Of a DNA stretch of 64,000 bases, positions 1-16,126 are shown piece after piece. The stretch comes from Ramazzottius varieornatus (taxonomy: Eukaryota > Tardigrada > Eutardigrada > Parachela > Ramazzottiidae). A model generated the notes under the pieces. It was not told the origin of the DNA and searched no databases. It saw only the letters and a list, made by a program, of their open reading frames with translations. How positions within the stretch are numbered: position 1 is the first letter of the stretch; every line of letters begins with the position of its first letter. The stretch lies in assembly GCA_001949185.1 (NCBI GenBank), contig BDGG01000002.1:3958448-4022447 (forward strand), read 5' to 3'. The translations under genes were made by a program, and so were the position numbers.

Positions 1-4466
<4,466 letters not shown>

Positions 4467-7400
4467 CTATCGAAACTCTTCAGATCCTTCCGACAAACTT
4501 CTTGAATCCCCTTCGTCGTCCGCATCTCCCACCCGAAGCTTATGCGGCAAAAGCTCCAGATGTTTCTCACGCTGGTGGATGAGAAGGCGTTTTCCATTCT
4601 GGTACTGCCTTGTGCAGTATTCACCTACGGCAAAAGCTTCATAACAATATGCACATAAACAAGAAGTTTGGCGCTATAATCCTTACAAACGACAGCGTTC
4701 GAAAAAGCGCTAGCGATCTTTTCCGATCGCTCTTTCATCCTGTAGTCCCGATCGGCTTTGTGGAGTCTCGCCACGTGTCCGTCGTAGTTCTTCTTCCTCT
4801 TGAACTTCCGGCCACAGGTGTCACACACGAAGGGAAATTCATTCTGGTGACACACGTAGTGTATTGTCAAGTGCTTCTTGTTCTTAAACATCTTCGGACA
4901 CTTGTCACAGCAGATGTTCCTAGGACGATGGTAGGTCTTCATGTGGTGCTTTAGGTAGTTGTATTCCGGATAAGTCCGCTCGCAGAGACGACAGCGGAAG
5001 ACCCCGTTCACCTGATGCTTCTCCGTGACGTGCTGGTAAAGGTCCACAGAGTTCTTCAGATGTTCGAGGCAGATGATGCACTCCGCGAACCTTCCTTTGT
5101 GAAGCTACAAGCCCAAAAGATCAACAAAACTGATTCCTGTTTCTCGTGGACATGGTTCATTTGAAATTCTCTGACCGGGACGTGGGCAACGGACGTCGAC
5201 AATATCGTTTTGCTAAGTGGCGCACTCTTCCAGCTAATAACACTGAAAACGTGCGCCACATAGAGAAACGGTCGTGCCGGGTTTGTTTGCCGAGATAGGT
5301 CTCAACTGTCTTTTGAATCTTTCTCATGATATTAGTATTACAATTAGTTTTCATGCTTGAAACATTTTCTTTTTTACAAAGATTATTCTCGGAATGAACT
5401 AGAATAAGTCTGGCTTACCCGTTCATGGGATCCCAAGGCAGGAGCAGTGAGGAACACTTTATCACACTGCGCACACGGAAACTTGGGCTCATCATACGTC
5501 ACCAGCCTCTTCCCTCCGGGAGGATGCACTCTGCTCATGTGCCTCTTCAGGAAGGACTGCGTATTGTAGCACTGCTTGCAGATCTCGCACTGGAAGTCCG
5601 TCACTTTTGTCAGTTTCAGTGGCCACCGTCGTTGATGCTTCTTCACGTGGTTGAGCAGCTCGTCCATACTTTCCGATACCAAGTCGCAGCTCGGACATGT
5701 CAAACTCGGCGGACTATCAAGTGTCTTCCCGTGAGAAATACTATGCAAATCTAATAAGGCTTGCAATCGAAAACCCGCCTCACATTCATCACAAGCAAAC
5801 GTCGCGAAACGATAACTCTGAGAAAACTTCCCGGTTCGCTGTTTGGCTCGTTCTCGCGTACGGTCTATAATGCTAGTACCAGGCACAAATGTCTTCTTAA
5901 CCTTGGGTTTCTTTGGTTTTTTCGACACCTTCTTTCTCTTTACCTTCTTCTTCGGCTCTTCCACCACACTGTCTGTTCCTGCCTCTGTTTCACCTTCATG
6001 TTCCACTTTCTTCAAATTTTTACCAAGATCGCTTCTTCGAGTGAACCTTCTTCGGTTGATGCCGGTACTTCTCGCTCGTTCTCTTTCCAGACAATCCTTT
6101 GCCACGCTGAGCAGACTCTTGTCTTTCTCATCATGTTCCGCTTCGTCCAACTGCTTAACCAGATGTTCAATCGACATGATTTCTTGCACAGTCCGCATTC
6201 TGTCTTTCGGGTCATTTTCTAACATGTCCAGTGTGACCGGAAGTGGCACAAACTCGCCATACTTCAACGCTCGGTATCGTTCTTGGTTGTTGATTCTCTT
6301 CCGTCCGAGTCTATCCAGCTCTTCCTGGTAATCTGAAAACTGACCGTTCGCAGCTGCGCGTTCCACCTTGCGCAGCGCCATTTCTTCGAGATTTTTTGTT
6401 GTTCGTTTCCGGTGCGGTTTCCTTCCAGGAACCTTCTCGAGGAATGGCCGAGGCAGTTCCGCGTCGCTCTGTTCTTCGGAAGACTCTCTGGTCTTTGTCT
6501 TTTCTTCTTCCGGTGCCCAGTCACTTCCCGAATCGTGTACGTCTTCGTAATTCGCTTCCGGGAGGCTATCATGGTGGTCTTCAGTACCGCTCAACACAAA
6601 GGCAGCAGTCGATGTTTTGGTTTTGTCAGAGTTTCGCGTGGATCTTCGTAAGACAGGCTTCTCTTTGGCTATGAGTGCCTCGTTCTTCGCGTGCACTGGG
6701 CGTTGTTTAGGGATGCCTTTCGACATCACGTTTCTCGGGGCGAGCGGTGTTGAGAGAAAGCCGGCCAGGACCGAGGCTTCGGTTTCTATTTGGAACAAAA
6801 ATAATTAGTATTGCTGAAACCCAAGAAAGATCGCAAATTCGAAAGTCCAGAAATATGGGAGCTGAGCAAATGAGTCTAGTCAAATCGTCACCTCAAGTGC
6901 CGCACGTTCTGGTTGCTACTTAGCTAGAAGCCTGCGCCAGTTGGGAAAACGATCTGGTTCATTTCGTTCGCACAGCTCACTCGTACTCGACATGACACAT
7001 TCTACATTACCTTCGTCACCGGGAAGGAAGTTTGGCAATGCGGAGGTCTTCGCTAAAAACGTACTAGTCGTCGGGGTCTTCTTCAGTGGTGGAGACTGCG
7101 TAGCACATGTGCGCGGGAATGGCGTATAGAACGCAGAAGAGCGACGAACAGACGCAGCAAGAGATTTCCTGCTCGCCTCTTCAACGATCTTGGCGTACTG
7201 TGCGGAGTAGACGCCGACCAGCTCCTCGCCTGCGTGGACGGGCTTGAAAGACGAGAAGTAGATGCCACCTTGCTGCTGGAAGACCATCAAGTTAGCTTCC
7301 GATACCTGCTGAACTAGCCGGACAAACTTCAACCAGTTGCTGCTGTCATCCGACTTGAGACAGAAGAACTTCGTCACGACAGCCTTGTCTTCCGGTACCG

Positions 7401-8934
7401 ACAGTACATAGCTGAGGTCTGACTGTAGGTCCTCTTTATGGTCCACCAGTGTCCCAACTAGAGGACCAAAGACGGTGGGTTCTAGAATGTCTACTGTACT
7501 AATCACGCGATCACCTGCAAAGAAGCCTCATGAAACATCACTTCGGAAAACGTTTGCATTACACAACGTGCATACAAAAACGCGACGAGAGGCCTATTAC
7601 GATCAAAATTCGAGATGGTAAAGTCTGCAGGGAGAGTGGCATACGCTCGAGGCCGGAATTCTTCATCTTGAATTCCCCTTGTATGCAGGACACAAGGTCC
7701 ATCCGTCAAACTTCCACACACTGCACACTCTGCAAAACACCCAAGTCGCTAATCGTTCTGCCATCAATGAAAAACTTATTTGCATAATCTCTATTTGTAT
7801 CATTGTGCTAATAATGATCAGAAGGACGGAAATACCTTTAGTGCGAGTAGGAATATGACTTACTGAGTTCAGTGGAGGTTGGCTGTGGAATCAGCAGTAT
7901 CTGCTGCACTGGAGTACCATCGGGTCGGACCATCAGTGTGACTGTTAGACGACCGAGGTTTACTTTGGGAGCAATCGGTGTACCTATTGACAATATTACT
8001 TTCAAACTGAAACTTCCTCAGGTTAAGCACCGCTTTGAAAACATACCGCAGGCGTAGGCCATATCCAGGCATTCCATATCTCGCCTCTCCGCAACTTCGG
8101 CTGCCTCAGCACGGTGGTTCTCGGCCATGATGGCAGCGCTTGCATCTGCGATAAGAGCCGCACGCTTCGCCTTCTCGTGTACTGGCCGGAGGACAGGATC
8201 CAGGAGATCCCAATGTCGGCAGACATGAAGAATATTCTCTGCGGAAGAAGAAGAAGGCACTGACTGCTGTTCCCGCATGGCGGGCCATTGTTGCCACAGT
8301 ACACATAGTGCGAAGTAGAAAGCCAGTGGTCAACCCAATCAACTTGAACAAGTTTGCACGCTACGCGACCGTGGAATCAAAACGTGAGAGTCATGATGAC
8401 GTCATCAGTTGTAGCAGCACAGCTCATCATAACCAGCAGCAGCTTGAATTTACTTCTTCACGTTCAATTTGGGTTAAATTTTTGATTACCTCTCGTTCCG
8501 TCCTCCATGACATCTTGCAGTTCGTTTTCCGGCGAGAAGATCGAGGAATGCACAGCATTGAACTCCTGCATTAGTCGGTCCGCTTCCTGCCAAGTCCTGA
8601 CAAGGTGAGCAATTTTGTACATCACCTGATCAGCTGTCCGAATAATCCCCTCGGATTTCAGAAAGACGACGGCTTCTTCGCTAAAGGTCTGCATCGCACC
8701 CAACTTTCTCCGGCCATCGGGCAGCCAATTATCCAGCCTGTAACGGCTGTAATTGCCGTCCTTTCCCATCCATTTGATCAGTAGCATTTCGTCCTCCACG
8801 CCCCATCGTTGCGGTCGTGGCCTGGTATTCTTGATTTTAGGAATATAAAACTCGCGATCGTTCGTCTTCGTCGCGTTTGCGCTGCTGTCATCCTCGCCCT
8901 CCGGCTCCGCTGGATACTCCGAATCCCTGAACAT
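4467..8934 (-). CDS. PRDM-family zinc-finger protein with an N-terminal Myb/SANT-like domain
   Basis: Nuclear DNA-binding regulator. Exons (minus): 8490-8934, 8047-8238, 7864-7983, 7601-7729, 6981-7514, 5419-6785, 4687-5104, 4467-4624. Phases close and give 1120 aa from the ATG at 8934. Residues about 45-170 look Myb/SANT-like: RWGVEDEMLLIKW, GIIRTADQVMYKIAHL, then HVCRHWDLLDPVLRP. About 255-390 form a Cys-containing lead (CAVCGSLTDGPC) and a PR (SET-like) domain with SNWLKFV, NLMVFQQQGGIYF and HAGEELVGVYSAQYA. A long Lys/Glu/Arg-rich linker follows. Nine C2H2 fingers run from about 805 to 1095; the fourth (CAQCDKVF...) and ninth (CEYCTRQY...) are each built across an intron, which supports those splices. 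Members of this family recruit histone-modifying complexes or methylate histones. The Myb/SANT part could belong to a separate upstream gene, but there is no stop between it and the PR exons. PRDM identity is strong; the fusion is moderate. Confidence 0.8.
5203..5272. mobile_element. Palindromic MITE-like element, copy 1
   Basis: AAGTGGCGCAC at 5215 pairs with GTGCGCCACAT at 5251. The outer ATCGTTTT pairs with AAACGGT. It lies in the PRDM intron 5105-5418. Confidence 0.7.
6883..6960. mobile_element. Palindromic MITE-like element, copy 2
   Basis: The left part AAGTGCCGCACGTT pairs imperfectly with CTGCGCCAGTT. The right end keeps GAAAACGATCTGGTTC, as in the best copy at 63771. It lies in the PRDM intron 6786-6980. 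Confidence 0.6.
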
Positions 8935-9926
8935 GGTTATGGCTAGCCACCGTATAGATTTTGATTCAAACTTCAAAGGTTTTATTAATACCGAAAGCTT
9001 CTACCAATATGAAATAAAAATCAAATTTTAGAAATTTGTGAGTTCTTTCCCGGCTGCAAATCAACTCATGTTTCAATCAACTCGAATAGCTCGAACCATT
9101 GTCGCTGGTTGTTATCGCAATCTTAATACTGCAATTTTCATTTCCGGTTCTTTGTGGGACCAAAGGGCGTGACTGTCTCTGGCTCTTGGGCGATAGCTGG
9201 GACTTTAAGTACCGTGATTTCGTGTAGGTTTTTGCTAGGGCACTGCTGGGTACCGTGACCGCGATCGGAACTGGGAGGAAGGACGGAAGAGGCGTCGCTT
9301 CCTTATACGCGGACCTTATATCGTCGCGACCTCCGCATCCCACCTACAGACAGCAGGCTTTCGAACGGAGAACGTGGAGCCTTCTGCATAGCAGTGAAGG
9401 CTCAATCATGCGGTGACTTTCCAAAGTTCCGACGGAATTTGGCACGAGCGCAGATAAGTCATCGATATGGCGTTTACACCGCAGCGACTGAGCAGGTAAA
9501 AGAACAGCAGCCATTAATTAGGGAAAAACTCGTCTTATCGCCGTAATCATGCGTCTCTAGCTGCTTGCTGGTAACTTCTATACCACAGCAAGCTCAACAG
9601 GTGCACCGTAGAATAGAAACTGAGAGAACAACTGTAATTTGGTTTTTCTATCCATTATGAGGCACGTTCTGGCGATAACTTCTATAGCGCCTGTTCTCTG
9701 TTTTTCCCAACAAAATTATCGAGCCACCTACACAGACTTTCATGTTAGAATATATCTCAGACATAAGACCCCACCTGGTAACCGGTCAAATTAAACGCAC
9801 GCATATAAGGAGAAACAGCCGAATCATTCCTTAGTTCAAGGCGTATTATCGAAGAACTACTTCGCTCTGTTCGGCGACCCTTCTCAGGAGTAACTTTTCT
9901 ACTCTTCGGAATCTACAGTTTTAAAC
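8935..9926. other. Intergenic, with promoter of the next gene
   Basis: No gene seen. The motif AACTTCTATA occurs twice, near 9572 and 9678. The right end holds the TATA-like promoter of the gene starting at 9927. Confidence 0.5.
9802..9808 (+). promoter_or_regulatory. TATA-box-like promoter of the gene at 9927
   Basis: CATATAAGG lies about 30 bp before an initiator-like TTAGTTC near 9832 and 120 bp before the ATG. This is typical spacing for a strongly expressed structural-protein gene. Confidence 0.45.
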
Positions 9927-10682
9927 ATGGTAAAACAATTCCTGGTAATTGCTTTCTTCGTTTGCGTAGTAGATGCCGGCCATAACGCCTACCACAATGG
10001 CTACGGTCAGCCCAGCTACGGAGATCGCCAGCAGCGCTACAACAGCGACTCGTACGATTCCGGCTCCAATTACGGACAAGTGAGTTTCGGGAAGGGACCT
10101 TACAACCAGAAGAAGTACCCGTCCAACTACCAAGCTGGGCCATCTTATTCGGACAACCAAGATGACTCCAGCGATGACAGCTACCAAGTACCCGCCGCTC
10201 CCGCCTACCATCAAGCACCAGCATACCAACCTAAACCCCAACAGTACCGTCGGCCGGTCGAGGACGTTCACGAAGCTCCTGTCCCCTCCAGCTCTTACCA
10301 AGACGACGACAACAACGATGACGACGCCTACAATGCACCGGCTTCCGCACTTGCCTATAACCAGTACCGACCACCGGTCCCCACTCCAGCTCCGTACGTG
10401 GTCAAGAACACGTACCGGAAGTACGCTCCGCCACCTGCTCCTTCGTACAACGACGATTACTCTGCTCCGGCTGCCGCACCAGTGTACCGTGCCCCATCAC
10501 CGGCTCCCGTCTATCACGCTCCAGCTCCCGTCTACCGCGCACCTAAACCGGTGTACCGTGCGCCGGCACCTGCTTACAGTGCCCCGACCTACAGCGAGCC
10601 GGCTCCCTCATACGACAATGCCGTTCCATCGTACGATGCTCTTGCTCCTTCTTACCATGCTCCGAGGAGCGTCGTCTATTAG
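9927..10682 (+). CDS. Secreted Tyr/Pro/Ala-rich structural protein
   Basis: Single-exon gene, 251 aa, probably extracellular. The N-terminus MVKQFLVIAFFVCVVDAGH is a signal peptide, probably cut after DAG or nearby. The next third is rich in Tyr, Ser, Asn and Gly. An acidic patch (YQDDDNNDDDAYN) precedes a C-terminal half of repeats built on PVYRAP, PVYHAP and APAPAY. There is no cysteine outside the signal peptide. Such repetitive Tyr/Pro/Ala proteins are common in arthropod and nematode cuticle, silk or adhesive materials, where tyrosines can be cross-linked. That role is inferred from composition only; I recognise no named domain. The start is the only ATG that gives a signal peptide, and TATA and initiator-like motifs sit at a fitting distance. 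Confidence 0.85.
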   Translation: MVKQFLVIAFFVCVVDAGHNAYHNGYGQPSYGDRQQRYNSDSYDSGSNYGQVSFGKGPYNQKKYPSNYQAGPSYSDNQDDSSDDSYQVPAAPAYHQAPAYQPKPQQYRRPVEDVHEAPVPSSSYQDDDNNDDDAYNAPASALAYNQYRPPVPTPAPYVVKNTYRKYAPPPAPSYNDDYSAPAAAPVYRAPSPAPVYHAPAPVYRAPKPVYRAPAPAYSAPTYSEPAPSYDNAVPSYDALAPSYHAPRSVVY

Positions 10683-13397
10683 AAAATGTGATTTAGTAAA
10701 TGTTTGAGAACGAGAATTTGTATGGGTTTGTCGAACCTTTGGGCTGGGTACTTTGGAAAAAAGTAAAGTGTGTACACCTTTTCGGCCACCAATGTCAGCG
10801 AGCAAGGGATGGACAGTGAGTTTTCAACGTACGAGCAGCCTCAGTAGACCCTATCCAGAAATTCCCAGCGGTGTGTCGTACTGAGGCGAAGTATTTTCCA
10901 TTTTATACTTCGCCTCAGCTCCTACATTCGCGGGGGGCTTTTAACGACTCAGCCGGAGCTGATACGAAGCTTTGTCGAAACTCAGTCGAAGTTCAGTCGT
11001 TGTTTTATTCAGAGCCCAGACGAAGCTTCCGAACAGCTGCCAGCCGAAGCTGAGGCGAAATTCTGCTTAGACAACAGCGTAAAAAAGTTTCGGTTTCGAA
11101 AAAAATCCAAGCGAAAGCAACCCTAGTTTCTGGAAAAATAGAACACAGCAATTTCAAAACAGGACACTGAAATCAGCAAACCAAAATCAAGCTCAAAGGA
11201 TACCAGACGTCCAGGGAAACAGTGTCGCGTCGACAAAAGAAACACTAAAGAAAACACGGGAACGTTCTGCAGTTCAGCGAAGGGATACTCGTTGGCTCCG
11301 ACGACGCTGACGGTGTTCCAGTCTTTATTAGATGCTCCCATGTGCCGAATACGCGACCTAGAACAAGCCTGTCGTTGAGCGAAGATCGTCTTATCATCAG
11401 GGGACTGGGAGCATCAGGCATTAACTTACCCGTGAGTCAGGTTGGGAGTTCCCTTTCCGGTTTTCGACACATCCTCCATCCATCCCCAAAGCACCCTGTA
11501 GAAACAAAGACGAAACGGTTTAGCTGTTAACAAGACAAACAGGATAGACTGCCACGTTCAATTAAGAAAACGATCCGGGTCGAAGCTTTGTCGGGTTGAC
11601 AGGCTGTGTTGAACTGGGCACAACCTTGTCCTGCACAAATGTGTGCGGCCAAGGCCGTGCCGCTGTTGATCACTCTAGACAATCAACAATCAGCCAAACG
11701 AAATTTACGAAAAGACATAAAGCAGATCTCACCTCTTCCTCCCACTCCTAATTACGGTTCACCGGGAGCTTGTGAGAGTTGCCCGATTAAGGATGACCAG
11801 GAGGCAGGAACAGAGCTTTGTGGTGGGTAGTAAACCACGTATCACTTCCTCAAGGCCTGCAAGAGAAAAATGCTAGGTGACGCACCAGCCCATGTTGAGA
11901 CTGTCCATTTTGCGCGAGTTCGGCGAGTTGATCAAAGCCGTTGCCGCAGCGGAAAGATTTCCTTCCTACCTGGGTTCGGCTAACTCCACCGACATAGAAC
12001 GCCCAAAAGATGCGGAAAGGGAACTCCCCTCTCACCTGCAGTGACGATGCAGAACCTGAAACGGCAGACGTTCAGCTGGCAGCTTCAATGTCGAAAGAAG
12101 AATGGCCGGCCGTTGTAGACTTACCTTAGGTGAATCCAGAACACGCTTCACTAACAACGCTCTCCCAGCTGGATTCCTCTCCATTAGCAAACAGGCCAGT
12201 AAACCTGCCCATCAACATGAGCACAGAACCACATGGATATGCAAAAGCTGAAACGTTCTGGAAGGATTACTTCAAAGGAGCGAGATAAAGCGACCGTTAA
12301 ATCGAAGAAAATGAAATTGCTTTTCGAGTTGAAATTCGTTCAACTCGCGCGGTGAGTTGATTGCCCAGCTTGATTGATCATCCACTGCGCTTGCCAACAG
12401 AATTTTGGTTTGATACTGTCAGCTTGGTTCTTATCAGCGAAGACCTACAGTCCGCCGCTACATGGGAGCTTCCATCGCAATTCGCGTACTTGTCAAAATG
12501 GAGCGAACATCTTATTGGGCAACGTTCAGCGATTTTTTCATTCTTTGCTGCACTAAGACCATTTGGTTCAAACGAAACATCGCGTCGCTCGATTAGTAAG
12601 AAACCACAATCAACGCTGTCCAATCTGCCGACTAATCATAAAGGTACCGATCCAATAAATTAATTTCGTTTGCTCTATGGCTTGTGGGTGGGTGCTGCCA
12701 CCCAGAACAAGACCTTGGCAGCAGTTTTCTATCAGCGGAAGTCCACGGACCATTGACAACCTTATTGCACATGATTTAGCGACGCGCATGCCGGGAATTT
12801 TCTGGTGGGATCCCGAATTGACTAGTCCATTAGGCGAAGAAACAACGTTCTCGCTTTTCGCAGAGAAGGTCGATTATTGGAGAGGCGCAGATCAGAGAGT
12901 TTGTTCGCTCGAACACCGAAGAGACAATAGGTCCACGCGTTCGAAGTTGGGCGGCGAACCGCCCGGTACTTTCAAGTTGGTCATTTGCGGCACTTTGCGC
13001 TTTTTCTTTCTCATTGTTTGCTACCATATGTCATGAAAAGATATCAAATTTGATAGCACTAGCTGCGTCCATTTTAACCTAAAAATGAACTAATTGACTC
13101 GATCACAACGGAGAGATCGTGTCCGTACAAGGCAGGCACAATCAAATCTCAGGCCAAAAGTAGAGCAAAGTTCCCATTAACGCTCTCTACTGAAAGGAAG
13201 AAGCTCAAGGTAGACTTTCTCTGTTCGGGAAGAAAAGAATCGTAATTAATTTTGTTCGTCAAGAGAGCTGGAGAGCCTGCCATTGATTATATCTGCACCT
13301 CACGCCGGCGGTCAATAAAAACACATCATAAGCCATTCTCTTACATCTGCGATATCACTTCGGGGTTGAGATCGAGTGTTACAGGTTAATTTTTAAG
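10683..13397. other. Intergenic region without a recognised gene
   Basis: Short unsupported frames only. It contains a perfect 14-bp hairpin at 10881-10918, and related GAGGCGAA or GTCGAA words recur up to about 11060. Frames at 12361-12663 and 12677-13036 lack family similarity and splice support. Confidence 0.5.
10881..10918. repeat. Perfect inverted repeat, 14-bp arms
   Basis: CTGAGGCGAAGTAT (10881-10894) and ATACTTCGCCTCAG (10905-10918) around a 10-base loop. The arm core GAGGCGAA appears again near 11051. Confidence 0.8.
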
Positions 13398-14395
13398 ATG
13401 GCATTAGCTCGATATGTTTTAATCGCTTGCTCGTGTTTGACAGCCACCAGAGCGCAATACGGAGGTTTGGGCTATGGGTCAAGCCCTGGTGGATCTTCCG
13501 GTGGTAATGTCGGCTCCAGCGGATACGGTTCAGGCTCTTCTGGGTCGTCCGGTTACGGACCAGGGTCGTCCGGCTCTTTGGGCTACGGTTCAGGCTCTTC
13601 TGGTGGTGGAAATATGGGTAAATAAGTTCTTCAGTGGTTCGTAATGCGATAATCACTACAATAATTTATCAAGATCTTTTGCGAAAGCCGAAGATTTGAA
13701 GCTCTCACCGCAGTCTTTATTATCCACAGGCTCAAGCGCCGGCTCAGGCTATGGTGCGAGTCCAGCGCAGAGCAGTTACCCGTACGGTGGTTCCAGTAAT
13801 CCGGGCAGTGGTTCCAGTGGTTATGGCTCAATGATGTTCAGTGCTTTCGGTGGTTTCCCGTCGGGTTATGGAAATTCCGGCGGCGGATATGGAGGAAGCT
13901 CGGGCGGTTACGGAAATGGTGGCAGCTACTACACTACGGCTGCGCCGACCGCGTCATCCACAGGAGCGACCACAATCGCTCCCGGAAACACAACCTGTCC
14001 AGGTGCGGCTCCCATCGGCTGCAGATATCAAGCACTAATTGATCCGGTGACCGGAAACGTCTTGTTCTGCTTGCTGGTCTGCGATCAACCTGTTACGCAA
14101 ACCCCCACTACCGCTACCACGTCCGCATCCGTCACCGCATCCCCTGCTACCACGACAATTACGACGGTGACAGCCACCACTACCATCGATCCCACGATAG
14201 CCCTACAAGCTCAAATAGAGGCGTGCATTGCGGCTGGCCTAAGACCCGACCCAACTTGCACCTTCAATGGTTTCGGCCAGACAACACCACCGATAACCTG
14301 CGCTCAGACCTGCCCGTCGGCTCCTTTTCTCCCACCCTGCGACCCAACAGTTGGTACCATTATTGATAGATGCATATGTAGTCAGGCAATGTCTC
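13398..14395 (+). CDS. Secreted Gly/Ser/Thr-rich protein with Cys-rich segments, interrupted by the assembly gap
   Basis: Exon 1 is 13398-13617. Exon 2 starts at 13730 after TTATCCACAG and runs into the gap; the phases match. The signal peptide is MALARYVLIACSCLTATRAQ. Next comes low-complexity Gly/Ser/Tyr sequence (GYGSGSSGSSGYG-type repeats) continuing across the intron. A Thr/Ala-rich linker precedes a Cys-rich segment (CPGAAPIGCRYQALIDP ... FCLLVC). A second Thr-rich linker is followed by another Cys segment (CAQTCPSAPF ... CDPTVGTIIDRCICS). The cysteines suggest small disulfide-bonded extracellular modules, but I cannot name the family. A matrix, cuticle or mucus-type role is inferred. 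Frames after the gap (15106-15211) cannot be linked reliably. Confidence 0.8.
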
Positions 14396-15105
14396 NNNNN
14401 NNNNNNNNNNNNNNNNNNNNNNNNNNNNNNNNNNNNNNNNNNNNNNNNNNNNNNNNNNNNNNNNNNNNNNNNNNNNNNNNNNNNNNNNNNNNNNNNNNNN
14501 NNNNNNNNNNNNNNNNNNNNNNNNNNNNNNNNNNNNNNNNNNNNNNNNNNNNNNNNNNNNNNNNNNNNNNNNNNNNNNNNNNNNNNNNNNNNNNNNNNNN
14601 NNNNNNNNNNNNNNNNNNNNNNNNNNNNNNNNNNNNNNNNNNNNNNNNNNNNNNNNNNNNNNNNNNNNNNNNNNNNNNNNNNNNNNNNNNNNNNNNNNNN
14701 NNNNNNNNNNNNNNNNNNNNNNNNNNNNNNNNNNNNNNNNNNNNNNNNNNNNNNNNNNNNNNNNNNNNNNNNNNNNNNNNNNNNNNNNNNNNNNNNNNNN
14801 NNNNNNNNNNNNNNNNNNNNNNNNNNNNNNNNNNNNNNNNNNNNNNNNNNNNNNNNNNNNNNNNNNNNNNNNNNNNNNNNNNNNNNNNNNNNNNNNNNNN
14901 NNNNNNNNNNNNNNNNNNNNNNNNNNNNNNNNNNNNNNNNNNNNNNNNNNNNNNNNNNNNNNNNNNNNNNNNNNNNNNNNNNNNNNNNNNNNNNNNNNNN
15001 NNNNNNNNNNNNNNNNNNNNNNNNNNNNNNNNNNNNNNNNNNNNNNNNNNNNNNNNNNNNNNNNNNNNNNNNNNNNNNNNNNNNNNNNNNNNNNNNNNNN
15101 NNNNN
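14396..15105. other. Assembly gap (710 N)
   Basis: Run of N inside the second exon of the Gly-rich gene. Reading frames reported across it have no meaning. Confidence 1.
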
Positions 15106-16126
15106 GGGAAAGCTACTCGTAGAGGCTAGGTGCAGTCGAGATATCTCCGGAGTTGTCGCTTCTGAAATTCTCTCCACCTTTTCAGGAGTGGCTCGAAATT
15201 CGGAAGAGTAAAGGGAGGCCAGGTAGCAGGTTCGACGTGTGTGATGTCATCAGCGAAGTCATGAGGTGCTCCTCGCGACCGAAGAGAATTTATTATTCAT
15301 CTCTTAAAGCGAGTAGCTTTTTCACTTATCAGTAGTGCTCACAAAGAAGCTGTTATCTAAACACATTACCACTGAACCTTCGGCAACTGCGTATCGCGGA
15401 GTCGTGTGCAGATTTCCGAAAGTTCGCTCGGTTATGCTTGAATGGATCGCTCTTGTGTTATTAATTCTCCTCTGTCGATGCGGCCTAAACTCTGAAGTAG
15501 CCGCTGCGATAAATTTCTCAGTGCCAGCTCACAAACATCATAATTTATACATCGTCATCGAGCGATGTTTCCAGATTTTAGTGAGGTCCAGATCGAAATT
15601 CTGGCAAGAATAAAGGAAGACAAACAGAATAGGATTGGCCATTTGGGGTAGAATTCGGACTTGAATGGGCGTTGCCGGCGGGTGCGGAATGGCTCGCCTT
15701 CAAATTCAAGTGAGCCCTGGCAAGCCATCAGGCCCGTGAAAACTGCGCTTGCTGACTTTGTGGATGTGCATCGGTGTGTACGGTACGGCCGGCTTGGCTG
15801 GTTTTCCCGCGTCGATTCGATTTTCGCACACGATGGTGGAAGGAAGCCATCCTTTCAGTGCGCGCATTTGATACTCGGTCGTCCTCGATATTTTATTTGC
15901 AATTGCAACCGTCGTCTTCTCCGTCCTTTCTCTGCCATTCCCCATTGACTGCAGTACTAGTCCTTGCTCTGCACCACTGGTTTTGTAACCTTTACGTTGC
16001 GTAACCTTCCATTGTTTCCAAGCGCGAAGCCAGTAGTTCCTCTGCCAGGAAAAGTGCCTGACCAAATTCACGTCGTTGCCTTTTTGTGTATACTCTTTAC
16101 ATCTGAACTTTTAGCTCAGTCTCAAG
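15106..16126. other. Post-gap sequence and intergenic
   Basis: The first 100 bases may hold the end of the Gly-rich gene. The rest shows no gene I can support. The last 50 bases are the leader of the AT-hook gene. Confidence 0.4.

Noticed and set aside
5492-6674. Multiple open frames on the plus strand over the PRDM exon
   Set aside because: Antisense shadows of a Lys/Glu-rich exon; the minus frame has zinc fingers and exact splice phases.
14239-15211. Long frames on both strands across the N run
   Set aside because: Unknown bases are read as open; the frames have no meaning across the gap.
15335-15613. Frame with a hydrophobic segment (LEWIALVLLILLC)
   Set aside because: Alternative start only, low coding character, no partner exons.
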